Shown here piece by piece: positions 1 through 14,601 of a stretch of DNA of 64,000 nt. Both the position numbers and the translations under genes were made by a program. The stretch's first letter is position 1. The number at the start of each line of letters is the position of its first letter. Under the pieces are notes generated by a model. That model did not search any database. It worked only from the letters and a program-made list of their open reading frames with translations, and was not told the origin of the DNA. The stretch lies in contig NC_133930.1 in NCBI RefSeq assembly GCF_964199755.1, forward strand, positions 34,956,652-35,020,651, given 5' to 3'. This DNA is from Larus michahellis (taxonomy: Eukaryota; Chordata; Aves; Charadriiformes; Laridae).

Positions 1-3000
1 CCTTCTTCAGCCTCTCATTTTCAGTTCAAATTCCTCTGTTACTTATTCGACATCTTGTATTGAAAAGCCACAAGTTTGGATTGGAAATTGTCCATCTTCA
101 CTTGCAGAAGGAAGTCAAAGCTCACAAGGCTCGTGCTGGGCTGGTCAGTATCTCTTGACGTTACAGAAATAATTTCTCACATGTTATCCTCCTGTTGTCC
201 AGAGACAGACTGCTTACTTGAACATTGAACAGTTGCTTTCATAAATTTTCCTACTGAGATGCCCACAGGATTTTGTGTTTAATGTGAACTTATCTTTTGT
301 TTAAGACATTTCAAAGAAGCTGAGACACGGAGCCTATGTCTTAGCTCTTTTCTCCAGCCTGGGTCAGCCATAATAGAACAGAAAAAAATTTCAAAAGTGT
401 TCAGGATGTCCTCTTGACAAAACCTACTGTACATTAGATCTTGTTCTGCTTTATCTGGGGCTCTGTGTGAATATTCTCCACCTGTTCTTTGTCGTTTAGC
501 TATCCATAAAAAACCTTTAGCATATTTTCCCCCTTATTTTATTCCCCCTTATTTATATTAATCTCTGTTGCCTAAAGCTGTGATTTAAATTTGCCTTATA
601 TGCCTTTCCCTGACCTCCAAGTAGTGTAGAATCATTTGGGAGGACATTAAATCCTAATTTTCTCTTATGTGTCTTGGCCAGTGAAGCTCTGCTCCTAGAA
701 TTTCACTTAATATAAACATTTTTTTATTTCAATACATCTTACCTCCAAGGGACCAGTTGTGTCAGATGAGATTCACAGACAAAAGAATAAGAAACTCTGT
801 CTAATTAAGTATCATCTATAAAAAACAAGGTTTGCAAAATAATATCTTTTTATTTATATTCTAAACACTTAATGATAATTTCACAGTATTAAGGAAAACC
901 TCTTATTTTTCATTACTCCTGATGACCTACGCATGAATTGGAAACAGAGAGCAAACTGCTTGGCCTTTGAAACATGTGCTGCTGCTCACCTGGTTGTTAG
1001 TTCAAATTTCAGATTAATTAGAGAGGTAAGTTCCTGAAGTCATCCTGAAAAATAGTCTTCTCTACAGGAAGGCTTTCATTCCCTGTTTGGGGAGGGCAAA
1101 CTGGCTCATAGGCAGTTCAAAGTGTTGTATTGTAGTAAGGTCTCAAGTTTCTTGCAAAACCAAATTCCCAAAGTCTGTTCTGTAGTGCACTAATACAGTT
1201 TTAAAGTACTTTTTCTCACATGTACCTCAACTCAATACAACATGTGACACTGTAAGAACATACAATGCGTTCAGGCAGTGAAACAGCTGCACTCGGACAC
1301 AGGACGTGACTAAAAAGCATCATTCAGATTTATAGATATGTAGAAATATGGCTACTCATGAATCTTTAATAAAAGTAATGCAGACAAAGACTACCTTGTT
1401 CCCTTGCCCAAACATTCCTAAAGACAAAATCATTTACTTTCCATAAAAATGTTCCTCAGTGCAGTGCCCATATAAATTACTCAGCAGACGGCTCACTAAG
1501 TCCATTTCTCAGGAATACATTAATAGCCAGAAAAAAAGTGACATTAATCTAAGGAGACTCCAAGATTTCTGAGGAAATTTTTCTGAGGTTACCATGCAAT
1601 TACTTTCCAGATAGCCAACAAAAACGGCATGAAATGACACTTAAAATGATGGTAGCTCCACAGACCAAAAGGACAACTCCTTAAACTGCAGGCGAGACAA
1701 CACCTGCTCTGCCAGCCTGCTTCTGACAGCTGCGAAAAGAGAGAAATCCCTCCCTAAACTCCACTGATCAAGTAGCCATTAACTAGGCAGGGAGCCTACG
1801 GCCACTTGCCCGGATGTGGACATCTACATGATAGGAAGCTCTTTCCACCGGATAAATCCCTCCCCGCGCCTCGCTGTGAACGAGTCAGAGCAATGCTCTG
1901 GCGCAGCTTTGTGTCTGGCTTGTCTCCAAGAAAAATCATCAGGTGAAGTTGTAGGAGCTGCGGTGATTGCTGTTATCGGATTATCACCACGGGATTCACC
2001 TGGCACATTGATTTATAGGCGTGGATTATTCTCAATTGTATTTTGAGAATCAAATGAGCAAACCTGAGAGCTCCTGGAAAGTAAAGTCATAAATACTCCC
2101 TGTCTCAAAATGTTCCTTCACCTCAGTTGTCTCACACAAGATTTAATGTTTGTTTCAAGCAGTATGTTATATTGAAGTTACATTTGGAGACAGCCAAGCC
2201 CATTAGTGTCCAAAAGAGGACTCAATATACCAGTGCGTTAAGAGCAGTGAGTGAAGTCCTAGTTCAAAACACTGTGTGCTAGAATACATTAGCGCCAGCT
2301 TTATTCCAGCAGTGGCTTGGAGTCAAGCAACAAAATAAACTGCATCGCCAAAGAGCACACACTTCAAAACTGTTAATGCATCAAAACTGAGGACACCACT
2401 TCCAGGTGAGGAGCTGTAACTTCCTAAAATGCTTTTTTAAAAGTTGCTTGTGGTGGTTGTCCGACCACATCTCTTACTGCTTTGTATCCACTGTTCTTAG
2501 ACACTAGGATAGGAAGTATTCAACTACTCAAAAAATGTGCTATGCATTCACAAACATTTTCAGGTCTGACTGGGACCAGCTGAGGCATTTTTAAAGGCGA
2601 GAACTCTGTTCAATTTACTATTGTAAATACTTTTAATCTAAACATTAGCTTAATGATGGAAGACTTCACACATCTCTCATCCAAGCATGGATTTGGGCTG
2701 GCTGGGAATTCTTGCTGAAGAATCATTTTTCTCAAAAAGGCCAATTAATCAAAATCAAAACTCACAAGAGAAAACGAACAGCTGAAACAAAACTTTAACC
2801 AGAGATAGAGGCAAATATAATTTTTTGTGAAATAAGAAGGGAGAAGGGGGTGAGGAAGAAAAGCCGTAGCAGCAGCAGCTTGATGGCCAGAGTACTTTAT
2901 CAGTGTGGGAAAACCAATTTCCAGCCTTTGTTCTCCTTCACTTAGATGAAAGCTATATCTCCTGCATTTCATTTTTTGCTCCAGTTGGTAAACAACTTGG

Positions 3001-6000
3001 AGTGAAACCCTGATACCACCCGCTTAAAACCCTTGCACATGTGCAGAAAAAAAATAATACTGAATTCACTGACTGTTTATCTATTTCAGGTATGGGAAAT
3101 GGCAGAGCAGGGAATTTAATCTTTGTCATATGGTTTCCTGGCTATGATCCTAACATACAAGTTACTGTCTGCCCATCTGTGAGCCATCTTCTCTCTGCCT
3201 CTCTGCTCTTTCCCCCTCCCCCTTTCCAGTCCTGAGGAGTAAATAAACAAAACTGGGAAAACGTTGATTTTTCACTCATGTGAAGTAGAAAATATTTGAA
3301 TCTTGGGAAATTTAGATTGGAAAACCAATTTACAATCTACAACCTCCGTAAAAAAATCTATGCACTGCAAAGTCTATATACTAATACCTTTTGTAAAGTA
3401 GGCATTTTGCAATCATTAACCACTATATTTTCCAGTGCTGGTCTCCTGTCTAGTCAGCACAGACAAAACCAAAGACAGGGATATAGGTCTGATAAGATCA
3501 CCACCTTGCAGTGCTTCTGGAGCTTTCCTTTTCTGAACAAATGACCTTTCTATTCAGTGTACAGGTTGGCGTAAGTGGTCCAGCGCTTCTTACTGTGCAG
3601 TTTCATTCACAGAGCATCGACATTAAAGTTTCCTTAAATCAAATTTCCTATCTTGTTCTTTTTGGGGTACTTGAGGAACTCAGGGCTCCTGTGCCTCTCC
3701 TTCTTCAGCTGCTGTATAGATATTGATATATAGTTTTAGGTGTAGAAGTTTTCATAATTGCTCTTCTGTGTGCATTTACTAGTGGTTAGGGAAAGGCGTT
3801 TTATGACATTTTTCCTGCCTGGCAGGAGGAGTCAGCACAAAGTAGGACTGCTAATGAGTTTAGATTCAGCAATAGTGCCCAGATTTCTTGGCTAGAGGGC
3901 ATGCATGTTCTTGTGCACCAGCCATGGAGCGCATCTGCACCACACACTGCAACACTGGGCAGAGGGATACACTCCATATGAGTCAGTCTAAGAAACATTA
4001 GTACCAGGGAAAGAGCTTATCACAGGATAAATTAACCTGCTTCTTATTCAGAGGCAGCTTGGTTATGTTTAATGCCTTTTACACTGTGTTGCCATGTATA
4101 TTGTGGATATTCCTTTAATGATTACTTAGGGCAATATTCTCTAGGTGTATTTAAAATAGTGGATTCCTGTCCTGTTTTCTCTGATGACAGAATTATATTT
4201 TCTCTTTTCAGTCAAAAAGCTTAGGAGATGCACTCAAGCATTCCTTCCCTTAAATGCCAGTCTCTTACCCTTCTTCCTGTTGAAAAGGATGTTTCCTTGA
4301 ATATTTGCCCTCACCATTAAAGTACTTTGAAAATCAGTATGTTTGGGCTGTCTGCAGCAACCAGGAGACTGCCAAATACAAGCCCTACTGCTATATGATG
4401 TTATTAAACATACCTATCCTTTCTTTATTCAGTCATGCTTTTGGGAAATATTTATGCACTGAATTTGACCAGACATTGTCCAATTTCTCTAATATGGTAG
4501 ATCATCATGCAAAGGAAGACCCGTTTAAAGTTAAATGCCAGCAATATCAAGAAAGGCTTCATCTGAAAAGGAAAATAAAAGGTCTCCAGCCACTAAACGT
4601 CTGAGCACTCTGCAATACTTACAGACACATCCACAAATGATTGAGTAGGCTGACGTGATGGATATCTCATGAGGCATTGTGTGGAAGGTGAGATTAACCT
4701 ACAGCAGTGCACGCTATTTAAGCTTGAGAAGCAGCAGCCTTAAGAAAACGCAAATGTTTTCAGAATGTAGCCTGAACGCTTTCTCAGCAACATGAGGCCT
4801 TACTAAACTCATTTCACTGCTTTTCATTAAGTCGTCACATCACACTGAAGGTTGCTCTGCTTTGATGATATCTCATGGCCTGACACCTGAGAAGGGTAAA
4901 AGATCCCTCAAGCTGTTGGGCGGCTGTTGTTGACCTCGTATTTTTATCTGGCAGAAGACATCTATGCAGAAGTTCGAATCACTGACAGAAGCACAAAGTC
5001 TTTTCAGCGCCTACTGTAAAAACACTGAGAATCCTCACAGGCTGCTTTGAGAAAGACCAGAATGTTTTCCCTCCTACCTCCACAACACAATATTTTTTGC
5101 CTGTTTTTCATCCTTCCCTCTTCACACACACAGTATGTATGCAAATGCATTTTCCCCTAGCAGAGACAAGTGCGGTAGTGTATCGATAAAAGTTTTTCTG
5201 TGCCATTAAATGACTCAAACGAAACAGAAGTTCAAGTTCAGACAAAACTGATTCAAATTTTGGGTTATGTCTCCAAATGAATGGACGTCATAATTATTGG
5301 TCCTACAAGAACAGGCAATGTATGTGAGGGATTCACAAAACACTGCCGCACTATAAGATATCCCTACACTCTTCCAAATTAGACCTGCTACTACACACAG
5401 CAAAATCAGTTTTACTTGAATTTCAGTGACAAACAAGGCATTATTTTGAAATCGCACTGTCTAACCATGAAGTCTTTGGTGTTACTGAAGAAATCATTTA
5501 CCATAGTAATACTTACTACAGTACTGTATTGCAGTAATAAATAGTAATAACTAGCATACAGGGAAGTCTTGGAAATATTTGTAGGCTAAGGAATACCAGG
5601 TAAATGTCTTCCTAATCTGATATTTAAAATAGCTGTAAAATCTGCTCCCAAAGCTTTGAGTGACCAGAGCAACGTAGGGAAGAGAGGTATTGCATATCAG
5701 GATCATAGCTTTAAAATACAGAGCACCTTAGATTGTATTTATTACATCGTCAAAAGCACGGACATTCAACCTTCTGTTTTTTAAGGAAAGCACTGAGATA
5801 GCCTAGAAATACTGTAATTATTAAGAAACCAGCTATACCAAATGGTAAAACACTGAGGGTCAACCACATTTTAGACCACAGCATGTCTTCAAAGGTAATT
5901 TTTTTCTATCCAACTAGTTTAATTTTGTTAGCAATATCATGGACATATTCATACAACATGTAGTTTCCTTTTAGCATGAAATAAACCTAATTTGGAAAAA

Positions 6001-6050
6001 AATCCTTGTAGTGTCTCTACTGTGTAGTGTATTGATAGTCACCCTATCCT
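1..6050. other. Intergenic, AT-rich, no gene recognised
   Basis: Only short open frames (up to 99 codons) without family resemblance. A TACAGTACTGTA palindrome lies at 5,517-5,528. The stretch around 4,790-5,050 is repeat-free and could be conserved regulatory DNA. No RNA gene or mobile element was recognised. Confidence 0.6.
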
Positions 6051-6347
6051 TTACAGATTAAGCTTTTTGGCATTATAGGAGAAATCATCTGCTACATACT
6101 GGCATCAAGCAAAAGCAGATTCATAAACTCTGCCCTTAATCTCTCTTTCAGTTTTTTTCCAATTAGAAACAATCTTTTGCTGATACTCTAATTAATACTT
6201 ACACATTAAAATATTAGGCATTACAGCAGAAATCATCTGTTATATACTTCCATAAAGAAAAACTAGGTTTGTAAGCCCTTGCCCTTAATCTTTCTTTCAA
6301 TTTTCTTCCATTTAAAAACAATCTTTCCCCAATACTCTAATTAATGC
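6051..6347 (+). repeat. Diverged tandem duplication, period about 148 bp
   Basis: Unit 1 (6,051-6,198) and unit 2 (6,199-6,347) align end to end. Shared blocks in the same order include TTACA-ATTA, GGCATTA, GAAATCATCTG, GCCCTTAATCT, TTTCTTCCATT/TTTTTTCCAATT, AAACAATCTTT and ATACTCTAATTAAT. Identity looks like 75-80% by eye with about one indel. No third copy follows. The unit was not recognised as a known element. Confidence 0.85.
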
Positions 6348-9100
6348 AAATGATATTCATGATTAGTTAGTATTATGCTAATCTGAGCCCCAAATTTACC
6401 TAAATCTACATGGTGTTGTCTGAGTACCAGATTGCTTTGGGTTTCTAAGTAAAATTACATTAGCCTGCCAGCTGTACAAAACGCCATGATAGAGTAGAAA
6501 TCCAAGCAAATCATCAAGATTACATTAGTTTTGTTTCTTAATGAACAACTGTTTGCATTAGGGATTACAGACAAATTATGGTTTTCCTCTCTGTACCCAG
6601 GCAGCCAGGCATCTGTTGAGAAGTTTCGTTTTTTTTCCTGACCATCCCTAAATAGATTGTGGAGAGCTAAGGCAGAGAGACGGGTCTAATATTCCACGTA
6701 ATTGAGTTTTTTTCCATTACAAAGCCATCACCACTCCGGGGCCCACTGCTAACCTCGCGTTTCTCTCTTCCACTGCTGCCGGGAATGGGGGAGAAACCTG
6801 AGTGGGTTTTTTTAGAGAGGTATCAGCCACCCAGCTTCTCCTATCCTCCTTCAGAAGCAGATTACATACCTTAGCGCCATACCTGCTTGCCGCTACACTT
6901 CAAGCCCATTTCCAAAACCCTGCTGATGCAATTCCTCCTGCTCTGATATAAACATGGTGCCGCCAAAAAGCATCGTGCGTGGAGAACAGAGCATCGGGCT
7001 TACGCCTCACGGTCTGTGTTAATGGAGCATGCCAGGGAACGGAGAGATGCGAAGTTGGGCAATAATGAACATGGTGCCACCAAGACTGCTAAATTTTAAA
7101 GTGTAACAACGAGGCACGGTTTTGTGTATGTATGCAATTTAGCAGCCTGTTCAAGTTTGCCCCTGTTTCACGTCAAACTGCTGTACCGTGCTTGTTATTA
7201 CGTTCTGCTTGATTTAATTATGCTCCTAGTGTACAGGTTTACTCATTCTTCCGTGCACTAATCTCATCTCCAGAACTCACACTGTGACAGCTCATTATTG
7301 TTGGCAAAAATGTAGGACGCTGGTAGGAAAAGAAAGGCTCTGATACATTCATCATTGTGTATCAAGACCTCCTGATTACAAGATACAAGTAACAAGTTAA
7401 TTGTGGATCAATCTGTAGCGTGCAGGACAGTAAAGGGCGGGTAAATCACCATCCGTGTCTTTAATGACAACACCAAGGAGTAGCAAAATAATTCTGGACA
7501 ATTTCTTCCCTTGTGTCAAACCCTGTGCTAATATTACAGCCCCCTCTTGGCCTATCCAGGGTATCAGACGTATAAAAATGTGCCCCGAAGGACACTGGCA
7601 CTGTTGTTTGTGGAATTTATTCGGAAATCCTACCTGAATATCCTCCAGAACACAACCTCCCTTTCACTTCCTTCAAATGGTCAGTTTAAATAGTTTTAAT
7701 TCATTCTAGAAACAACATATGAAGTAAAATAAAAATAAAAAAAAAGTTAAACTGACAGATACCTTTTCTATTTATAGTCAATAATGCATATTCCAGATTG
7801 TCTTCTGTATTCTCTCAAGTTTCCTATTGCAAACTACTGCAGAAAAAAACCACTCTACATCTGATTTTATATGCTGACAAAATGAAATAAATCTAAAAAT
7901 ATCTGATGTGATGTCTACAACAAATGTTACTAAGGCTATCACGTTATAAAACTCATTTGAGAGTTTAAGGAATAGTTTGAGTGACTTCCAAAATGCTTAA
8001 AAAAATCATTTATTAGGACACCTTTGTTTGAAACAGGTGAGATGCAGTTCTGTCTTCACTGGGTCTTATTAAATGCAGCAGTTTAAATTGGAGCAAGATG
8101 AAATCAGGCCTTTTAGTTGGAAAGGTGCCTAAGAGCTAACACAAATGAGCGTTTTCCCCTCCACGCTTGTCACATTTGGTACTTCTCTATGGACATTTTT
8201 TGCTGTTGACAATATACACAGAAAATGAAAATAATCACTAAAATTAGTCACAGAGGGGACAATCCCCACATTAGATGCCAGGAAACTTGTAATTACACAT
8301 CAGCATCATTTGAGATATAGACTTACATTTACAAATACCATATCACAAATAGCAGGCATTATACCCTGTAAATTAAATTATTCACTCCAAGAATAAATAA
8401 GATGTTTAAGAGTTTAAAACCCCCTACAATTTCTGCTGTGGTAAGACACACTGATAAGGCAATTAGACGGACTGAAAATCTGAACGGTTATATGCTGCTC
8501 AAGGTCGATGTTCTGTCAGTTAATGGTACATCAGTTTGCTTATCGATTTGTGAAAGAATACTAACAAATAATTATATTCTGCTCTAGTATTTGTCAGCAA
8601 GATACTGACAGATAATTCTAGTAGCACAATGGAAAAACACATCTGGATGAAGTGGTGCAAAGATCACTGTATTACAATAACTTCGGGTAAGAGTTTTTAG
8701 TAATTCAAAACTGACGTGTCATTGCTATTAACGCATTCACTTTGTCCTAATGTAAGTTTTTTAACTAATTATTTGGGCAGCAGTATTAACATAATGTAAT
8801 TTACCTGTGCATGAATAAAAGGACGACTTCTCCTGTCTCTTGTTAACAAATACTCCTTGTCTAAGGCCACCTCAGCCTTAGATGAAAATCATGGTGTTTT
8901 CCCTTCTGGAACCATTTCCAGGTTCATAACTAGTTTGGCTGAAAAGAACATATTAGTATGACAAGTCACAACACGGAATTGGAGTCAGACACGTCACTGA
9001 TAGGAGTAAAGTGAAGAACACATTGGCGCCATGGTGCTGCTGGTGGGAACCAACCGAAATGGCTACTGCAGACTTTAATAATAATTCAAATTAAGCAAAC

Positions 9101-9116
9101 GGCTAACGAGTTAGCC
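9101..9116. repeat. Perfect inverted repeat, 7-bp arms
   Basis: GGCTAACGAGTTAGCC has arms GGCTAAC and GTTAGCC around a GA spacer. Confidence 0.8.
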
Positions 9117-9167
9117 ACACTGCCACTCGAACTTGCTAATTATCAGTACCAAGGACAGAAAATCCCA

Positions 9168-9217
9168 GGTCCTTGGGACCGTGCTCTGCCCCGGCAGAGC
9201 TTGAGCTCGAGCCCGGG
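9168..9217. repeat. Cluster of adjacent short palindromes
   Basis: Within 50 bp lie GGTCC-TTG-GGACC (9,168-9,180), GCTCTGCCCCGGCAGAGC with 8-bp arms (9,183-9,200), the overlapping 6-mers GAGCTC (9,203-9,208) and CTCGAG (9,206-9,211), and CCCGGG (9,212-9,217). The patch is GC-rich in an AT-rich neighbourhood. Confidence 0.75.
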
Positions 9218-12200
9218 TGTAAAGTGGAAGCCAGTGCTGCTGCATCTGCCATGGGTGCTGGGTGGATAGACGTCAGCCTTCAGGTCAGATCCATTTAATA
9301 CCTTCTTCTAATGTTGGGCCCGTGACTGGCGGGCCAAATAAACTCATAATATCTTTATGCAGACTTATATAGACTGTATTCTCCTTTCTTAGTGTGACAG
9401 GACCCTATACTTCTGTTAAAGCCAGGGAGAAGACTGTTCTGTGAAAGTAACGGCTGATGAAATAAGAAACCGTAGTGGTACTGTGGGCAGCTGTCAAAAA
9501 ACCACACATACAAACAAGCAAACACCATCACCATCCCCCTCAGTATCCTCAAAGATGCAAATGAGAAATCCTTGATTTGCAAATGCACATGCAGGAATGA
9601 TATCATGGCTGGGAAGCCGAGGCAGTAAGCTCTGCTTAGGAAACATCAGCATGTCTGCAGAGATGTTCTGACAGATAAAAACCTCATCAGTCTTCCAGGG
9701 TGGTGCAATAAATTTCAGTGGTTTCTGAAACCTTGTTAACTTTTACTTTGAGGTAGCACAGTGATGCCTTCGTATATAGGATCAGCATAGTTAGTTATTT
9801 CCAGTGAAAGACTCTTGCAGGATATCCTTTTGTTGTTAACTAACAGGTAATTTTAAAGGTGTTACAAAAGCAGAGCTCCTCGAAACCTGAAAAAGGTAGG
9901 TAGAACAAACAAACGTGAGTCTGCCAGGGCAAATGGAATATGACTGGTTAAATAGGACAACTTGGCAGTGCCACAATATGAAGCATTTCAAATGCTAAAC
10001 TGGTTTATTTTAAAAGTCCTGTATTAAAGGCTTCAGTTTGATCCTCTATCCATTTTAAGGGGAACTTATCTGCTATATTGTATCCACAGTTCTCAAGACC
10101 AATATGTTTTGGTAACAGCTTTCATTTACAGACTGCTTACTCTAAATGGAAGACCACATAACTTTATTGGATCAGATTTATTACATGGAAGAAATAAAAA
10201 GTCTTTATTATATGAAAGAAATCAAAACCCTTATGGCACACTTTCTTGAGCACTGGGAAAATTTACATCTAGGCTAACTTCTCTGTGCACAGTCTTTCCT
10301 TGACTTTCAAAGAATGCATTTCACTTCCATTGGAAAGCACTTCCATTGAGAAGCACATCATCATTTAAAAGGATGACATATAGAAAACATCCCCCAACAG
10401 TATCTAATATCTCTGAGAAGCTGACATTTGACAGTGACAGTTTGAGAACTGAAATTTGACGTTGAATCTCTGCTTAACAAAATAGATCTGTCATTGCACA
10501 TGCATGCTAGTGAAAGGACAGAAGAAGTTAAGTGTTTGTGTGACATTGCAAGGTATAAGGTCTGTTAAAATATTTGGCTCTGTGGTTTTCTTTAGAATTC
10601 TGCGTAGCTCTAGTAAAATTGTTAAGACGGTTAATGGTATCACTGTATAACTGCACAGAGTGGTAAAGCTGTTAGCAGCAGTTGAAAAAGATGACAGAAG
10701 TTCCTATTTATATTGGGGTTACAGATTTTATTTGTTCTCAGTGCAGTTTTTACTTCTTTAAACTGTCTTTGTCATGATGCTATAATCTGAGAGACGCTAT
10801 GTCAATTGTAGCTAATACCTAGTCATCTCTTATTTCTAGCAAGTACTAATGGAGTGACTTTCTCACCTTTTTTTTCACTAGTAATTTCTATTTCTAATTT
10901 AAATTGCAAGAAGAAATTGCAGAAACCTTCACCTATCTGCCTTTATTTTAGGTCTTCCATTTCTTTACTGAAGTTGCTTTATTCAGGATTGTAAATCTAA
11001 TGTCTTAGAATGGGAGCCTGGAAATATATCTTAGTGTGTAAGTATGTTTCCAGTTTTGACTGGAATTTTCCATCTATCAGTATCAGTGTAGAAAACTCAG
11101 CTTTATTTCTTCAGAATTTTGACTCAGCTAGCATGAAGTAACATCAGAGAACAAGTATAAATTTCATCTAGAAAACTATCTTTTTTGCATATTAAAAACA
11201 ATTTTGCAGTAAAGAAAACAGGCACCTGGAAAAAACAGGAAAGCGAAAGAACAGACTGATAACTTCAGAACAGAACAAAAGCAACTTTATTATGAGTTGC
11301 ATAAGATTCCTGTAGGTCCTACAGAAGATTAATCTACACCAAGGTGCCATAGCTTGCTGGGTACATGCATCCTCAATCATAACACATGTTCGGATAAGTT
11401 ACAAAGGAAAACTGTTATTGAACAGGTACATGAAACACCAATGTTAATTACATCTTGAATACTATGGCTGTATAAATTACAGACAGGTTATATGAAGTAC
11501 AACTGGATTTTACACGCTGTAGAAGCAAGCTTTAGAATTAAACAGTCACTTTCTCCTGATTTCAGTGAACTTTGGATCGATCACGCCTTAAGCCAACACA
11601 GTGCACACATATTTAGACACGCAGCCAGATGCACGCATACACACAAACATATGTTTACGGTATTGTTGATGTACGGCTTGCTTTATAAGAAAACTGCGAA
11701 TGTTGCCAGAATGAGCAGACAAAAGGAGGCACTGTCAGACTCCCAGCATGGAGCTCTTGCTGGATACAAGCATGAAGCACAAGCAGAAAAAGTTGTTTCG
11801 CTCAGAAGGTGCTGCAACTGCTAAACACCTCACAGTAGCAAATCTAACGGGGAATACATAGCTAACGTGCAAGGGACTGAAAGGGAAAAGACACAGAGGA
11901 ATTAGAAAAATATGTGCTTGTGAATAAGCACAAATATTTTTTTCTTGGTTAAAAGGACACATTTTTTAAAAATTGGCAATGCAGAATTATTCTTCACTAG
12001 TGTATACTGTTAGCATTTAAGTTCCCTGCTACTTCTAGGGTTTTTTTCTTGATGAAGGAAGATTATTCCCCTGTTCCATAATAAAAACCATAAAACTTTA
12101 GAAACGAACATGCATTCAATTTTTACAGTTCTCCAGACAGATCTTTCTGATTTTAAACAATCTAATTCTGAGACATCCTAAGTATACAGAGCACCTGAGC

Positions 12201-14601
12201 CAGATATTTAGTGCAGACCGAACCTTAACTGTTCTGAACAAAAACTAAAAACGAAATACTCACAGTGTCTCATAAGCATATACAGTGTGTCTTTAAAAAT
12301 GACATCTTTTGGCTAATCATTCAGGATAACCATTACATAGTTAATAAAGGATCTTGTTACGTACACTGATTGCATTTTTGTGTAAGTATGGAAAGCTGAA
12401 CAACAGCTTACGAATATAACCTTGAGCTAACCTTTCCTTTTACCCGCTCCTCCCACTGAAATTTATAGAATTAAGATATTGTGTTCTAGGTCCATGAATA
12501 AGCACAGCATGTTCAATATGTCCACAGTTATACTGACATTTGTTTCTAAATCATTTAATTAAAAGCCATTATTGAGAACAAAGGATTCATTAACAAGCTG
12601 TACATCTGAACAACTGATGGAGTTGTTGTGTTATGAATATCATTTTAATCCAAATTAGAAAACTGCACAGATGTGCTGCTGCAAAATATTGACATACTGC
12701 AGCTCCCTTGGAATGTGATTAACATTTGTGTTAAACCAAAAAGTACATTAAAATCTGGCTTTACTAATAAATTTAGGATCAGAATAAGTCTTTCAATGCT
12801 GAAATATAGCATCTAAATTGTTATTATTTTTACCTTCATTTGGGATTATACGCCCTATTAATACAGACTTAATACTATGTGAAATCTCCCTTTTTTAAAA
12901 TATTTCTTTCTGAAAGCAAAAATACAGAATAGAATAGAAAAGTGATAAACTTTGTTTTGACAAACTTTTTGTTCCAAGATTTTGTTGTGATGTTTTGATC
13001 ATAAGATCAAGGCATTAAGTAAAAGGAAATGTGCAGTATTTGCAACATATCAGAACCTCCTAGTCTTCTTTGGATTGTCCTTAACACAGACCTCTGATTT
13101 CAATACTTTATTCCAAAAGTTTTGAATAGACAGACAATTTTTCATTCTCTATCTCTACTGCACATAGATGTATATATGTATAGGTTAGGAAGAAGAGATC
13201 TTTTAGAATGTATATTTACACTCTATAGATTTGCGTGCAAATTATCAGACAACCAGAGACATACATTCAGACTTCAGCACAGAGTTAACAAAATAGCTTT
13301 CAATAGGTGGCTGACATGTAAATATTTGGAAAACCTTCCCACAAGAAAAATCCAGCAGTTTAATAACAATGCCATGAAGTTTTGTAAATAGCTACTTAGA
13401 TTTGAATTTTTAAATCTGTAAAGTCAATCACGAAACACCATATGACTGTAATCCCAAACTAGCCCTTTGCCATTCATGATGAAGAGAGAGTAAAAAATAT
13501 TTAGTGTTTCTGTGGGTATCATCCTCTCAATCACCCTCATCATCATTCCTCCTCACATTATAAATGAAGATTTTTCAACAAAAAATTCCACAGTATTTGC
13601 CAGCTGTATCAAACACTGCTTGATGTCTAGGTTCTGTCTCTTCACTGAGTATGTTCCTTCCCCCACCACAAAGTCAAAAGCAAAAATAAGATGATGTGCA
13701 ATGAAGATGGTCACATTACAACCACCTAAAAAACTGAGATAACCAGTTAACAAGTCACCTCATGTTTCCGTTATTTAATATATTAAACATTTATTTTTGT
13801 TTGCACTTGGTTGTTTATAGCATTCTCAGTAAAACTTTTACCCTCTTGTGTTTTAATAAATAAGTCTGTATTCAAGAGAACACAGATGGAGAAAGTGTGT
13901 TATTTCTGTTTGTTTGGTTTTTCCCTATCAAATATATTTGTTATTATTGTAGCTAAATAAAAGAATCTGAATGAAATAAAGTGTAAGACAGGAAACAATA
14001 GAGTAGTAGTACAATACCATACACAGATAACACAGGCTTTACTTACTAAACACTCATTCCACTTAATTTTAAGAGAAAGACAGAATGCTGTTTTCCAGAG
14101 AATAGTTTCAACATAATTACTTTAAAAAAAATAATTGAAAGAAGCCATTACTTTAGGAATATTCAAGCTAAATTTGACGTTGAGCATCCACGCTGCAAAA
14201 TAATTATAAAGTAGATAGCTTATCTATAATTAAAAAACACTAAGTCTTGTAATGATGCCTGTCATAATAGCATTTGTTAATGAACTTTTTTAGCACTATG
14301 AGTAACTGTCTTAATGCGCTATTTCCTGTTCCCCACAAGGCATTCACAATTCAAAGTTTACAATCATTCAGGAAAAGCAGAAGCGGAAAACTAAAGTCTG
14401 CCTTTCTTGTTTTTTCACTCGGAACTTTCAAGGTTTTACTTATACTTCATATTCCTGACAGGAATTTACTACAAATAACTATACAATAAACTCTGTGGTA
14501 ATATTTTGTACATTATGGCATGGAAGCATAAGGTACTTTTCCTTCTTTGACAGAAAATAATTCACATTGTACATGGATTTATCTTAGAGTCTACAACCGC
14601 A

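Larger units (their letters stand above)
6348..14601. other. Intergenic, AT-rich, no gene recognised
   Basis: Apart from the inverted repeats at 9,101-9,217, nothing was identified. A short near-duplicate, ACATGGTGCCGCCAA (about 6,954) and ACATGGTGCCACCAA (about 7,069), occurs 115 bp apart in the more GC-rich patch at 6.7-7.3 kb. Open frames do not exceed 110 codons. Confidence 0.6.

Noticed and set aside
4950..5000. AGTTCGAATCA resembles a tRNA B box.
   Set aside because: There is no A box at the right distance and no cloverleaf pairing; flanking sequence does not fold as a tRNA.
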